Origin: an uncultured Anaerobutyricum sp.
Lineage (GTDB): Bacteria > Bacillota > Clostridia > Lachnospirales > Lachnospiraceae
Reading direction: 5' to 3'
NCBI RefSeq assembly: GCF_934307085.1
Contig: NZ_CAKRCF010000012.1
Location: 1 to 64,000 of the forward strand
DNA length: 64,000 bases
Positions 1 to 7,876 of the stretch are shown here, one piece after another (position 1 is the first letter of the stretch; each line of letters begins with the position of its first letter). Both the position numbers and the translations under genes were made by a program. A model generated the notes under the pieces. That model did not search any database. It saw only the letters and a program-made list of their open reading frames with translations, and had not been told where the DNA came from.

Positions 1-80
1 ATACTTGGCTCAGTAGAGCCATTGAGCAAGAAGCCCCCACTTCAAAATCTATGATTTAAGTGGTGGGAGCATGTCACGAG
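1..80 (+). mobile_element. Probable right end of an IS200/IS605-type (tnpB) element
   Basis: The first 80 bases form two hairpins: a short GGCTC/GAGCC stem, then a longer stem in which CCACTT and AAATC pair with GATTT and AAGTGG, followed by GGGAGCATGTCAC. This layout matches my memory of the structured right ends (omega-RNA tails) of tnpB-carrying IS200/IS605 elements in Clostridia. No transposase is inside the window, so the element would extend leftwards beyond base 1. The family assignment comes from recognition of the hairpin pattern only. A stand-alone terminator is the main alternative. Confidence 0.5.
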
Positions 81-119
81 TAATATATAAAATCTCATTG
101 AGGAAAAGCAGAGAGTTAA

Positions 120-147
120 AATAGAATTTTTCAAACACACTCTAGAA
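120..147. repeat. Fragment of the GTGTTTGAAAAAT palindromic repeat family
   Basis: TTTTTCAAACACACTCTAGA is one end of the dispersed element described at 23419-23642. It stands alone here, just upstream of the LacI-family gene, and its last bases touch an in-frame ATG that has no ribosome-binding site. Confidence 0.6.
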
Positions 148-181
148 AATGAATAAAAAACAGAGAGCAGAGGGCAAAAAA

Positions 182-1165
182 GTGAATAAGAAACTGACAA
201 TTAATGACATAGCAAAAATGTCTGGAGTAGCAAAAAGCACGGTGTCCAGATACCTAAATGGAGGTAGTGTCCGTCCGACAACAGCACAGAAGATTAAAAA
301 AATTATCGAAGAAAATAATTATGAACCAAATGTTTTTGCGAGATTAAAAGCAAAAGAAAGCCGTGTAATTGGTCTGACTGTTCCAGGATTTGATTCAGTA
401 ACAACGCCAAGACTTGTGGAAGTTATTGTGGAATACCTTAAGAAAAATGAGTATACACCGCTTATCATGCACACAGGAAATAGCATTACGGAAGAAATTC
501 GCAGTATTGAGCGTTTAAAAAATATGAATGTAGATGGTATTATGGTACTTGCGACCAGTGCCACAAAAGAATATGAAGAAGTGGTAAAACGATTACAGAT
601 TCCAATTCTTTTTCTTGGACAGAGATTTCCGGGAGCGAATTCTATTATTAATGATGATTATAATGCGGGATATAAGATTGGAGAATATATCGGAAAAAGG
701 GAGTTTGAACAGATTTATCTGTTGTGGGTTTCTAAAGAGGACCCGGCAGTTGGAGAAGAACGTCGGAGAGGTGTCGTTGATGGACTCCTTTCCTATGGAA
801 AAGAACCGACTGAAGTTATCGAAACAAGCTTCTTTTTTGAAGATGCAGTTCATAACGTGGAAAAACTGACAGAAAAATTAAAGAAGCCAGCCGCGCTCAT
901 TTGTGCCACTGACAGAATCGCACAGGGAGCCTATAAAGTATTCTATGAAAAAAATATCGCAATACCAGAAGATGTATCCGTCGTAGGGTTTGGTGATTAC
1001 GAAACCGGTGAATTGATGAGACCACCGCTTACTACCGTAAAATTTGACTGGAAAAACTGGGGAGAAATCAGTGCAGAGACAATGCTTCAGATGATACAGG
1101 AAAAACCAGTCAGCCAGATACAGGTCAATCCATATGAGTTTATCGAACGCAAGAGTGTGCGATGA
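182..1165 (+). CDS. scrR: LacI-family transcriptional repressor, probable sucrose regulator
   Basis: A DNA-binding repressor of about 327 residues. The N-terminus has a LacI helix-turn-helix (TINDIAKMSGVAKSTVSRYL), and the rest is a periplasmic-binding-protein-like sugar-sensing domain ending in the typical DVSVVGFGDYE and PPLTTV segments. The GTG start at 182 is preferred because AGAGGG lies eight bases upstream; an in-frame ATG 33 bases earlier has no ribosome-binding site and abuts a repeat. It precedes the PTS, sucrose hydrolase and fructokinase genes. Two near-identical palindromes flank the next promoter, so it most likely represses sucrose uptake and responds to a sugar or sugar phosphate. 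The sucrose specificity is inferred from the neighbours. Confidence 0.88.
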   Translation: MNKKLTINDIAKMSGVAKSTVSRYLNGGSVRPTTAQKIKKIIEENNYEPNVFARLKAKESRVIGLTVPGFDSVTTPRLVEVIVEYLKKNEYTPLIMHTGNSITEEIRSIERLKNMNVDGIMVLATSATKEYEEVVKRLQIPILFLGQRFPGANSIINDDYNAGYKIGEYIGKREFEQIYLLWVSKEDPAVGEERRRGVVDGLLSYGKEPTEVIETSFFFEDAVHNVEKLTEKLKKPAALICATDRIAQGAYKVFYEKNIAIPEDVSVVGFGDYETGELMRPPLTTVKFDWKNWGEISAETMLQMIQEKPVSQIQVNPYEFIERKSVR

Positions 1166-1216
1166 AATCCTGATTTGTCTAGCTAAACGGATGCCGTTGC
1201 TGAAGAGTTTGTAGCT

Positions 1217-1426
1217 GGATTGCCTGAAGAATTATTGAATTGAAAAGAGCTGATAAAAAATATCCTATTTTGTTCCATTGTACGAAACGTTCCATTTTGT
1301 CCAGTAAAACAGAAACTTCGGAAAAAGCAGTCCGAAGTTTCTATGGTCAAAATTCCATAGCACAAAGTCACAAAATAGGATGTTTTTTTTATTAGCTCTT
1401 TTTCCCTTAGTCTTTGTGCAATCCGA
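1217..1426. terminator. Long terminator hairpin with an inserted conserved core, inside outer inverted repeats
   Basis: The outer ends are GGATTGCC (1217-1224) and GCAATCCGA (1418-1426). Inside, an imperfect stem of about 30 bases (1243-1273 with 1370-1403) ends in a T-rich tract and probably terminates the repressor transcript. The stem apex carries a core of about 96 bases (1274-1369) that shares its two ends with the core at 58739-58856. The rest of the gap to 1527 has a further repeat piece (CTTTGCCTGCGGCAAA, near 1475) also seen inverted near 19350. Confidence 0.7.
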
Positions 1427-1527
1427 TTCAAATCTTTTCAAATATAGGGATAGGCTCTCTTTGTAGGGATCCCCCTTTGCCTGCGGCAAAATTTGTGCAT
1501 ATTGAACAAATTTTGAGATGAATTTTT

Positions 1528-1539
1528 GGTACCGGTTCC
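1528..1539. promoter_or_regulatory. Upstream operator for the LacI-family repressor
   Basis: GGTACCGGTTCC contains the ACCGGT palindrome core typical of LacI-family operators. Its centre lies 80 bases from the matching downstream site and upstream of the -35 box, an arrangement that suits repression by looping. The assignment is inferred from the repeat and its position. Confidence 0.7.
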
Positions 1540-1566
1540 GAAAATTAAAAAAACAAGGATTTATTA

Positions 1567-1594
1567 TTGACATACAAAAACAAGATGATATAAT
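1567..1594 (+). promoter_or_regulatory. Promoter of the sucrose PTS gene
   Basis: TTGACA at 1567-1572 is followed after 16 bases by TATAAT at 1589-1594. Both boxes are perfect sigma-A consensus. The promoter lies between two operator palindromes and 50 bases before the scrA start. Confidence 0.85.
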
Positions 1595-1608
1595 GAAATA
1601 CGAAAACA

Positions 1609-1618
1609 GAACCGGTTC
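1609..1618. promoter_or_regulatory. Downstream operator for the LacI-family repressor
   Basis: GAACCGGTTC is a perfect palindrome placed at the expected start of transcription, where bound repressor would block the polymerase. Its sequence matches the site at 1528-1539 in the ACCGGTTCC part. Confidence 0.78.
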
Positions 1619-1643
1619 CAAAATAAAAATGAGGAGAGAAAGA

Positions 1644-3575
1644 ATGGAAAAGAAAAATGAATATCTGGAAATATCAAAACAGATAGTTGCGTGTATTGGT
1701 GGAATGGAAAACATTCAGGGAACAGCACATTGTGCGACGAGACTCCGAATCGTTTTACTAGATAACAGCCTCGCTGATATTGAGAAGTTAGAAGATATTA
1801 ATAAAGTAAAGGGTGCATTTATTGCAGGTAATCAGCTTCAGTTAATTTTTGGAGCGGGTGTGGTAAATGATGTATATGATGTTTTTGCAGAGTACACACA
1901 TACCCAGAATATGTCATTAGGTGATTTAAAAGAACAGAGCAATAAAAAGCAGAATCCGGTACAGGCAGTAATTAAGTCTTTATCTGATGTGTTTATCGGA
2001 ATTATGCCAGCGCTTCTTGCAGCAGCCCTTCTTATGGGAATTACAAGTGTTTTAGGCGGCATGGAAGTTGTAAAGACACACGATACATTATATGCGATTA
2101 ATAAGTTAGTCAGTCTTGCAGCAAACGGTATTTTCGCGATTCTGCCAATGGCAGTCTGCTATTCAGCAGTAAAACGATTTGGCGGTAATCCCGTTCTTGG
2201 TATGGTAGTTGGAGCAATCATGCTTGATTCTTCCCTTGCCAATGCTTATCAGGCAGCACAGGGAAGCGTTGATCCGGAAATTATCCGTTTATTTGGATTA
2301 AAGATTGAGATGGTAGGTTTCCAGGGCGGAATTATCATTGCCCTTATGATGGGATGGGTTGTAGCTAAGCTTGATAACTTCTTTAATCGCAAGATTCCTG
2401 ATGTTATAAAGTTATTAGTTGCCCCAATGCTTACGGTATTTATTTCCACAGTATTATTATTTACAATTGTAGGTCCTGTAGGACGAGTTCTTTCTAACGG
2501 AATCACAGATGGTCTTGTATGGAGTACGAATCATCTGGGAGCTTTCGGTTATGCATTATTTGCCGGAATTCAGCAGATTGTCGTTATCACAGGACTTCAT
2601 CACATTATTGGAGCAGTAGAGGCGCAGCTTATCGCTTCTACAGGAACAAACTTCTTAAATCCACTGATGTCTGTTGCCCTTATGGGACAGGGTGGAGCCG
2701 TTCTTGGATATCTTGCATTAAACTGGAAAAATGTAAAGGCAAGAGAACTTTGTATTCCAAGTTTTGCTTCCACGTTATTCGGAATCAGTGAGCCAGCTAT
2801 TTTTGGTGTAAACCTTCGTTACCGTTTCCCTCTGATCGGAGGATGTATCGGTGGTGCCGTTGCAGGTGCGTACGTTTATTTCTCAAAACTTACTGCGCTT
2901 GGTTTTGGTACAACAGCTCTTCCGGGAATGGCAATCACAAACCCTGCAAATCATGGATATATCAACTATATCGTTGCTCACGTTATCGCACTTGGTATTG
3001 GATTTATTGCAACAACAGTAATCGGAAAAATGTGGACAACAGTAAATAAAACAGGAAATAGCGTAAAAACAGAATATGAAGTAGAAACTGCTGATGAAGC
3101 AAAAAAAGCAGAAGTAAAAGATGTCGTAGAAAATATTTTCTATGCACCAGCAGAAGGAGAAGTAAAGTCTATTTCCGAATCTTCTGACCAGACATTTTCC
3201 AAGAAAATATTAGGTGACGGCGTTGTTATTTTTCCAGAAAATGGGCTCGTTATGTCACCTTGCAATGCAAAAGTAAAACTTGTATACCCAACAGGTCATG
3301 CAGTAGGGCTTGAGACAGAAGATGGAACTGTAATTCTTATTCATTGCGGAATTGATACCGTAAATATGAACGGAGAAGGCTTTGAAGTATTTGTAAAAGA
3401 AGGACAGCAGGTAGCTGTCGGTGATATGCTCGTGAAGTTTGATAAAGAACTTGTCGAATCCAAAGGATATTCTTCAGAAATTTTAGTAGTGTTTACAGAA
3501 GTACCAGTAGGAAATGACCTGAAAATTAATGAAGAAATTCCGGCAGATAGAGCGATTGCTGAAATTCATAAGTAA
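1644..3575 (+). CDS. scrA: Sucrose-type PTS transporter subunit IIBCA
   Basis: A 643-residue sugar permease of the phosphotransferase system that imports a sugar and phosphorylates it during transport. The IIB domain comes first with its cysteine in GTAHCATRLRIVL. The membrane IIC domain follows, with GLHHIIGAVEAQ and FGISEPAIFGVNLR motifs of the sucrose/trehalose (beta-glucoside) group. A IIA domain of about 130 residues at the C-terminus has the histidine in ILIHCGIDTVNMNG. The ATG at 1644 has GAGGAGAG upstream; longer frames back to 1518 would cross the promoter and operators. Substrate sucrose is inferred from the adjoining hydrolase and fructokinase. Having IIA fused makes the system independent of a separate IIA protein. 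Confidence 0.92.
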   Translation: MEKKNEYLEISKQIVACIGGMENIQGTAHCATRLRIVLLDNSLADIEKLEDINKVKGAFIAGNQLQLIFGAGVVNDVYDVFAEYTHTQNMSLGDLKEQSNKKQNPVQAVIKSLSDVFIGIMPALLAAALLMGITSVLGGMEVVKTHDTLYAINKLVSLAANGIFAILPMAVCYSAVKRFGGNPVLGMVVGAIMLDSSLANAYQAAQGSVDPEIIRLFGLKIEMVGFQGGIIIALMMGWVVAKLDNFFNRKIPDVIKLLVAPMLTVFISTVLLFTIVGPVGRVLSNGITDGLVWSTNHLGAFGYALFAGIQQIVVITGLHHIIGAVEAQLIASTGTNFLNPLMSVALMGQGGAVLGYLALNWKNVKARELCIPSFASTLFGISEPAIFGVNLRYRFPLIGGCIGGAVAGAYVYFSKLTALGFGTTALPGMAITNPANHGYINYIVAHVIALGIGFIATTVIGKMWTTVNKTGNSVKTEYEVETADEAKKAEVKDVVENIFYAPAEGEVKSISESSDQTFSKKILGDGVVIFPENGLVMSPCNAKVKLVYPTGHAVGLETEDGTVILIHCGIDTVNMNGEGFEVFVKEGQQVAVGDMLVKFDKELVESKGYSSEILVVFTEVPVGNDLKINEEIPADRAIAEIHK

Positions 3576-3624
3576 AATTTAGATATAAAAATTCATATAT
3601 AAGTTAGATAGTAGATTTGTGTGC

Positions 3625-3664
3625 GAGCTGTACGGTAAAGGAGTGTATTTTCTATGTACAGCTC
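3625..3664 (+). other. Hairpin between scrA and scrB
   Basis: GAGCTGTAC and GTACAGCTC form a nine-base stem with a 22-base loop. No long T run follows, so it may be a partial terminator or an mRNA-stability element in the operon. Confidence 0.4.
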
Positions 3665-3729
3665 TGCAATGTTTTGGCGTGCACATTATAGAAAATGACA
3701 GAAATATATAAAAACAGACAGGTGGAACA

Positions 3730-5190
3730 ATGAATAAAGAGATATATTTAAATGAATATCCCGAACATAAAGATATGCGGGAAAATGTAAAATGCGACCC
3801 GAATCGGTTACATTTTCACATGATGCCACCAACAGGCTGGATGAACGATCCGAATGGTTTGTGCCAGTTTCAGGGGATAAATCATATTTATTTTCAGTAC
3901 ACTCCATTCCTTGCAGGCTGGGGAACCAAGCTTTGGGGGCATTATACGACGAAAGATTGGGTTCATTATGTGGAGGAGGAGCCATTCCTCTTTCCAGATA
4001 CCAAATGGGACAGAGACGGAGTATACAGCGGTTCTGCCCTTGTAAAAGAGGATGGAATTCATTTCTTTTACACAGGAAATGTAAAGCTTACAGATAAAGA
4101 ATACGATTACATCATGAATGGCAGAGAGCAGAATACAATGCATCTTTTCAGCCCGGACGGAAAGACAATTACATGTAAAGAAATGGTTATGACAAATGAC
4201 GATTATCCGTTCAATATGTCAAAGCATGTAAGAGACCCCAAAGTATATGAAAAAGATGGAATCTATTACATGATTCAGGGTGGAAGAGATGAAAACAACA
4301 AAGGCTGTGCTCTCCTTTTCTGGTCAACAGATTTAAAAAACTGGAAATGGTATGACACTATTTATCCTGAGAGAACATTTGGCTATATGTGGGAATGTCC
4401 CGATTTGTTTGAGATAGATGGACAGCAGATTATGACTTGTTGTCCGCAGGGAGTAGAGCAGAACGGATATGATTATCAGAATGTATACCAGTGCGGATAT
4501 TTTCCTGTAAACTTTGACTTGAAAAATAAAAAATATCAGCTCGGGGAATTTGCCGAATTTGATAAAGGCTTTGATATTTATGCGACACAGACATTTCAGG
4601 ATGAGCAGGGCAGAAGAATATTAATTGGATGGATGGGAATTCCAGATGCGGATTATGACAACGATGCTACCGTTTCGTATGACTGGATTCACGCCCTAAC
4701 CATGCCAAGAGAGCTGATTTTTAAAGATGGAAAAATTCTTCAGAAGCCATTAAAAGAAATGCAGCAACTTCGCAAAAATGAATTCCATTGTGCACTATCA
4801 GAATTTGTACAATGGGAGCCAAAAGACAGCTGTTTTGAACTTCATATAGACTTTGAAGAAAGAACAGAAAAAAATTCTTCTGTAAAGATTCAGCTTCGAG
4901 AAGATGTATTTTTATCCTGGGAAAAAGGGTTATTCCGCTTAAATATGGGCAAAAGTGGACATGGAAGAAAAGAGAGAGTCGCAGAAATAAAACGGTTAAG
5001 AAATCTTACAATATTCTCAGATACTTCCGCCATAGAAATCTTCATCAACGATGGAGAAAATGTCATGACAACCCGTGTGTATAGCGAGAATTTAGAGCAG
5101 AAAGTTACTTTTCTGTCAAAAGGAAATGTGGGAAATGTGGCTGGATATGAACTGGGAAGTTTTGCGATAGAAAAACCTGAAGAAAAATAG
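3730..5190 (+). CDS. scrB: Sucrose-6-phosphate hydrolase (GH32)
   Basis: A 486-residue glycoside hydrolase family 32 enzyme that splits the imported sucrose-6-phosphate into glucose-6-phosphate and fructose in the cytoplasm. The N-terminal WMNDPNG motif (nucleophile Asp40), the VRDPKVY motif (transition-state Asp) and WECPDLF (acid/base Glu) are all present. The beta-propeller is followed by a C-terminal beta-sandwich. No signal peptide is seen, as expected for a cytoplasmic enzyme paired with a PTS. The ribosome-binding site is AGGTGG. It lies 155 bases after scrA and is probably transcribed with it. Confidence 0.93.
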   Translation: MNKEIYLNEYPEHKDMRENVKCDPNRLHFHMMPPTGWMNDPNGLCQFQGINHIYFQYTPFLAGWGTKLWGHYTTKDWVHYVEEEPFLFPDTKWDRDGVYSGSALVKEDGIHFFYTGNVKLTDKEYDYIMNGREQNTMHLFSPDGKTITCKEMVMTNDDYPFNMSKHVRDPKVYEKDGIYYMIQGGRDENNKGCALLFWSTDLKNWKWYDTIYPERTFGYMWECPDLFEIDGQQIMTCCPQGVEQNGYDYQNVYQCGYFPVNFDLKNKKYQLGEFAEFDKGFDIYATQTFQDEQGRRILIGWMGIPDADYDNDATVSYDWIHALTMPRELIFKDGKILQKPLKEMQQLRKNEFHCALSEFVQWEPKDSCFELHIDFEERTEKNSSVKIQLREDVFLSWEKGLFRLNMGKSGHGRKERVAEIKRLRNLTIFSDTSAIEIFINDGENVMTTRVYSENLEQKVTFLSKGNVGNVAGYELGSFAIEKPEEK

Positions 5191-5364
5191 ACTAAAGAAT
5201 TATAAATTATAAAAGTAGAATTTACAGGCTATAAATTTTACAAAAATCAGTAGACAAAGCAGAATAAGAAAATATAACTTATAACTCATGTCAGATAATA
5301 TTTTAATTAGAATGGGTATATTTGTTTGGCAGCAGGATAGTTAAATTGAGAAGGAAACGGAAAA

Positions 5365-6336
5365 ATGAACAAAAATAAAAAAACGATAGATGTAACTGCG
5401 TTAGGGGAACTTCTTGTAGACTTCACCATGAACGGACAGAGCGAACAGGGCAATCAAATATTTGAAGCCTGTCCAGGTGGAGCACCATGTAATGTACTTG
5501 CTCTTCTTCAGAAAATGGGCAAAAAGACAGCATTCATTGGAAAAGTAGGAAATGACCAGTTCGGGAAAATGTTAAAAGCGACCATAGAAGAAGCTGGAAT
5601 TGATACTTCCGGTCTTGTATTCGATAACAAAGTAAATACAACCTTGGCATTCGTGCATACTTTTGAAAATGGGGACAGAGACTTCTCTTTTTACCGTAAT
5701 CCGGGAGCAGATATGATGCTCACTGCTGCTGAAGTAAACGAAGCAACTATAAAGAACTCAAAAATATTCCATTTTGGGACCTTATCCATGACGGCAGATG
5801 GAGTCCGGGAAGCTACCAAAAAGGCAGTAACAACAGCCAGAGAAAATGGCTGTCTCATCTCCTTTGACCCAAATCTCCGTCCACCGTTATGGAAGTCATT
5901 AGATCTTGCCAAAACGCAGATGGAATACGGATTTGCTCACTGTGATATTTTAAAAATATCCGATAATGAAATCCAGTTCGTTTCTGGTAAAGAAGATTAC
6001 GATGAAGGAATCCGGTGCCTGATAGATAAATATAATATTCCGCTTATACTCCTCACTATGGGAGCAGACGGAAGTCGGGCTTACTATAAAGGGCAAAAAG
6101 TAGAGCAGGAAGGATTTAAAGTTGATACCATAGAAACAACAGGTGCTGGAGACACCTTCTGCGGCAGTGCATTGAACTATATCTTAGAACATAATCTTCA
6201 CAACCTTTCCGAAGAAGAACTTGCAGAAATGTTAAAAATAAGCAATGCCGCTGCTGCAATCGTAACAACACGAAAAGGTGCCTTAAAATCAATGCCAACA
6301 AGGGAAGAAATTCTGAGTTGCCTTAGGCAAAATTGA
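5365..6336 (+). CDS. Fructokinase (PfkB/ribokinase family)
   Basis: A 323-residue carbohydrate kinase that most likely phosphorylates the fructose released by the upstream hydrolase. The N-terminal CPGGAPCNVLALLQKMG motif and the C-terminal catalytic GAGDTFCGSALNY motif (Asp base) define the PfkB family. The GELLVDF start is typical of bacterial fructokinases. The gene follows scrB by 174 AT-rich bases in which I see no convincing terminator. Specificity for fructose is inferred from context and overall similarity; related kinases use 2-keto-3-deoxygluconate or ribose. Confidence 0.88.
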   Translation: MNKNKKTIDVTALGELLVDFTMNGQSEQGNQIFEACPGGAPCNVLALLQKMGKKTAFIGKVGNDQFGKMLKATIEEAGIDTSGLVFDNKVNTTLAFVHTFENGDRDFSFYRNPGADMMLTAAEVNEATIKNSKIFHFGTLSMTADGVREATKKAVTTARENGCLISFDPNLRPPLWKSLDLAKTQMEYGFAHCDILKISDNEIQFVSGKEDYDEGIRCLIDKYNIPLILLTMGADGSRAYYKGQKVEQEGFKVDTIETTGAGDTFCGSALNYILEHNLHNLSEEELAEMLKISNAAAAIVTTRKGALKSMPTREEILSCLRQN

Positions 6337-6478
6337 CAAAACTGACGAACTCCGAGAATGAAAAGAATCTATATTTGTGACTTTAGTCGCTGCAGGTTGA
6401 ATGTTCGCTTAAAGCGCTCGCATCCAATCTTTGCTCCGAGGCCACAAATATAGATTCTTTTATTCTTGGAGTTTTGTC
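6335..6478. terminator. Long hairpin with conserved 63-base core
   Basis: The arms at 6335-6379 and 6443-6478 are nearly complementary, apart from an eight-base bulge, and sit directly after the fructokinase. The apex (6380-6442) is a core that recurs, inverted, at 10895-10958 within a hairpin whose outer arms have a different sequence. It probably works as a strong transcription terminator. Confidence 0.7.
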
Positions 6479-6495
6479 TTAGAATCTTCCAACAC

Positions 6496-6547
6496 GCAGC
6501 GACTAAAGTCACAAATATAGGGCATAGGCTCTCTTTGTGGGCGTCCG
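6496..6547. repeat. Partial copies of two intergenic repeat families
   Basis: The first half (GCAGCGACTAAAGTC plus ACAAATATAG) is an inverted copy of the left half of the core at 6368-6393. The second half (ATAGGCTCTCTTTGT) matches 1451-1465. They fill the gap before the thioesterase gene. Confidence 0.6.
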
Positions 6548-6647
6548 TTTGGTCACGCAGATCAGAATTCGATGGAAAAGTTAGCTCATTTCTGATATAC
6601 TAATACAATGTTAATAAATTAAAAATTTTTATTTTGGGAGGTTTGAA

Positions 6648-7040
6648 ATGAGTTTAAATACAGGAATGAAAATGGTAAAAACGGAGACAGTAACAGTGGA
6701 GAATGCAGCCAAGACTTTAGGTAGCGGAAGCCTCTTAGTATACGGAACTCCAGCAATGCTTTTATTAGTGGAAAAGACAGCAGTTGCCCTGTTAGATGGA
6801 CAGCTTGACGAGGGGATGACAACTGTTGGAACCAACTTAAATGTAGACCATGTTTCTGCAAGTCCAATCGGCTGTGAAGTAAGCTGTGAAGTAACTCTTA
6901 CAGAGATTGACAGAAAGAAACTTACTTTTGCTGTTGAAGTGAAGGATCCTGCAGGTGTAATTGGTAAGGGAACACATGAGAGATTTATCGTGGATGCAGA
7001 GAAGTTCCAGAATAAAGCGAATGGAAAGTTTGATAAATAA
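6648..7040 (+). CDS. Hotdog-fold acyl-CoA thioesterase, FlK-like
   Basis: A 130-residue single-domain hotdog protein that resembles the fluoroacetyl-CoA thioesterase FlK group. The conserved Thr and Glu appear in YGTPAMLLLVEKTAV and the His in NLNVDHVSASPIG, which are the positions of the FlK catalytic triad. A strong GGGAGG precedes the ATG. The stop codon overlaps the start of the pseudouridine synthase by one base, so the two are co-transcribed. The natural substrate in Clostridia is not known; many such proteins are housekeeping thioesterases unrelated to fluoroacetate. Confidence 0.8.
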   Translation: MSLNTGMKMVKTETVTVENAAKTLGSGSLLVYGTPAMLLLVEKTAVALLDGQLDEGMTTVGTNLNVDHVSASPIGCEVSCEVTLTEIDRKKLTFAVEVKDPAGVIGKGTHERFIVDAEKFQNKANGKFDK

Positions 7041-7876
7041 TGGCGGCGACAGGAAAGAATAATCAGGGGAAAAATAATCCAAGAAAGAATAATCTGGAAA
7101 AGAATAATTTAGAAAAGAATACTGCGAATTTTAAGGAAAAGACATCAACTTGCGAACCAATGCGTCTGAATAAGTTTTTAAGTGATGCAGGCGTGTGTTC
7201 AAGAAGACAGGCAGATCGTTATGTGGAACAAGGGCGTATTTTAATTGACGGAGAGCCGGCACAGATGGGACAGAAAGTGCATACGGGGCAGGATATCCGT
7301 GTAGATGGTAAGCGTGTTAGTGTGAGCCGTAAGCAGATTGTTCTTGCGGTAAATAAGCCAAAGGGGATTGTCTGTACAACAGAGAAACGGGAAAAGGATA
7401 ATATCGTTGATTTTATTAGTTATCCTGAGAGGATTTATCCAGTGGGACGATTGGATAAAGATTCCGAGGGTCTCATTTTGATGACCAATGACGGAGAGTT
7501 GATGAATGAGATTTTGAAGGCGAGAAATTATCACGAAAAGGAATATGAGGTGACAATTAATCGTCCGGTAACGAATGCATTCTTAAAGCAAATGAGTGAG
7601 GGTGTGGAGATTCTTGACACGGTAACACGTCCTTGTAAAGTAAAAAGAACGGGCGTGTATACATTTCGCATTATTCTCACACAGGGATTAAATCGACAGA
7701 TTCGCCGTATGTGTGAGGCATGTGGTTACCGTGTAAGAGAGTTAAAGCGTCTTCGTATTATGAATATTCATCTGGGAAGTCTGCCGACAGGAGAGTATCG
7801 GGAGATTACCGGGGAGGAGCTTTCAAAACTTGAAAAACTTGCTGGAAGGAAACCAGGAGGAGTTTATCATGGATAA
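7040..7876 (+). CDS. 23S rRNA pseudouridine synthase, RluF/RsuA family
   Basis: A 278-residue enzyme that converts a uridine in ribosomal RNA to pseudouridine. After a 40-residue Asn/Lys-rich, low-complexity leader come an S4 RNA-binding domain (MRLNKFLSDAGVCSRRQADR) and the catalytic domain with the active-site Asp in GRLDKDSEGLILMTNDGEL. The LNRQIRRMCEACGYRV motif points to the RluB/RluF branch. The start overlaps the thioesterase stop in TAATG; no ribosome-binding site precedes the internal Met that begins the S4 domain. It overlaps ligA by eight bases. The target uridine cannot be read from the sequence. Confidence 0.88.
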   Translation: MAATGKNNQGKNNPRKNNLEKNNLEKNTANFKEKTSTCEPMRLNKFLSDAGVCSRRQADRYVEQGRILIDGEPAQMGQKVHTGQDIRVDGKRVSVSRKQIVLAVNKPKGIVCTTEKREKDNIVDFISYPERIYPVGRLDKDSEGLILMTNDGELMNEILKARNYHEKEYEVTINRPVTNAFLKQMSEGVEILDTVTRPCKVKRTGVYTFRIILTQGLNRQIRRMCEACGYRVRELKRLRIMNIHLGSLPTGEYREITGEELSKLEKLAGRKPGGVYHG

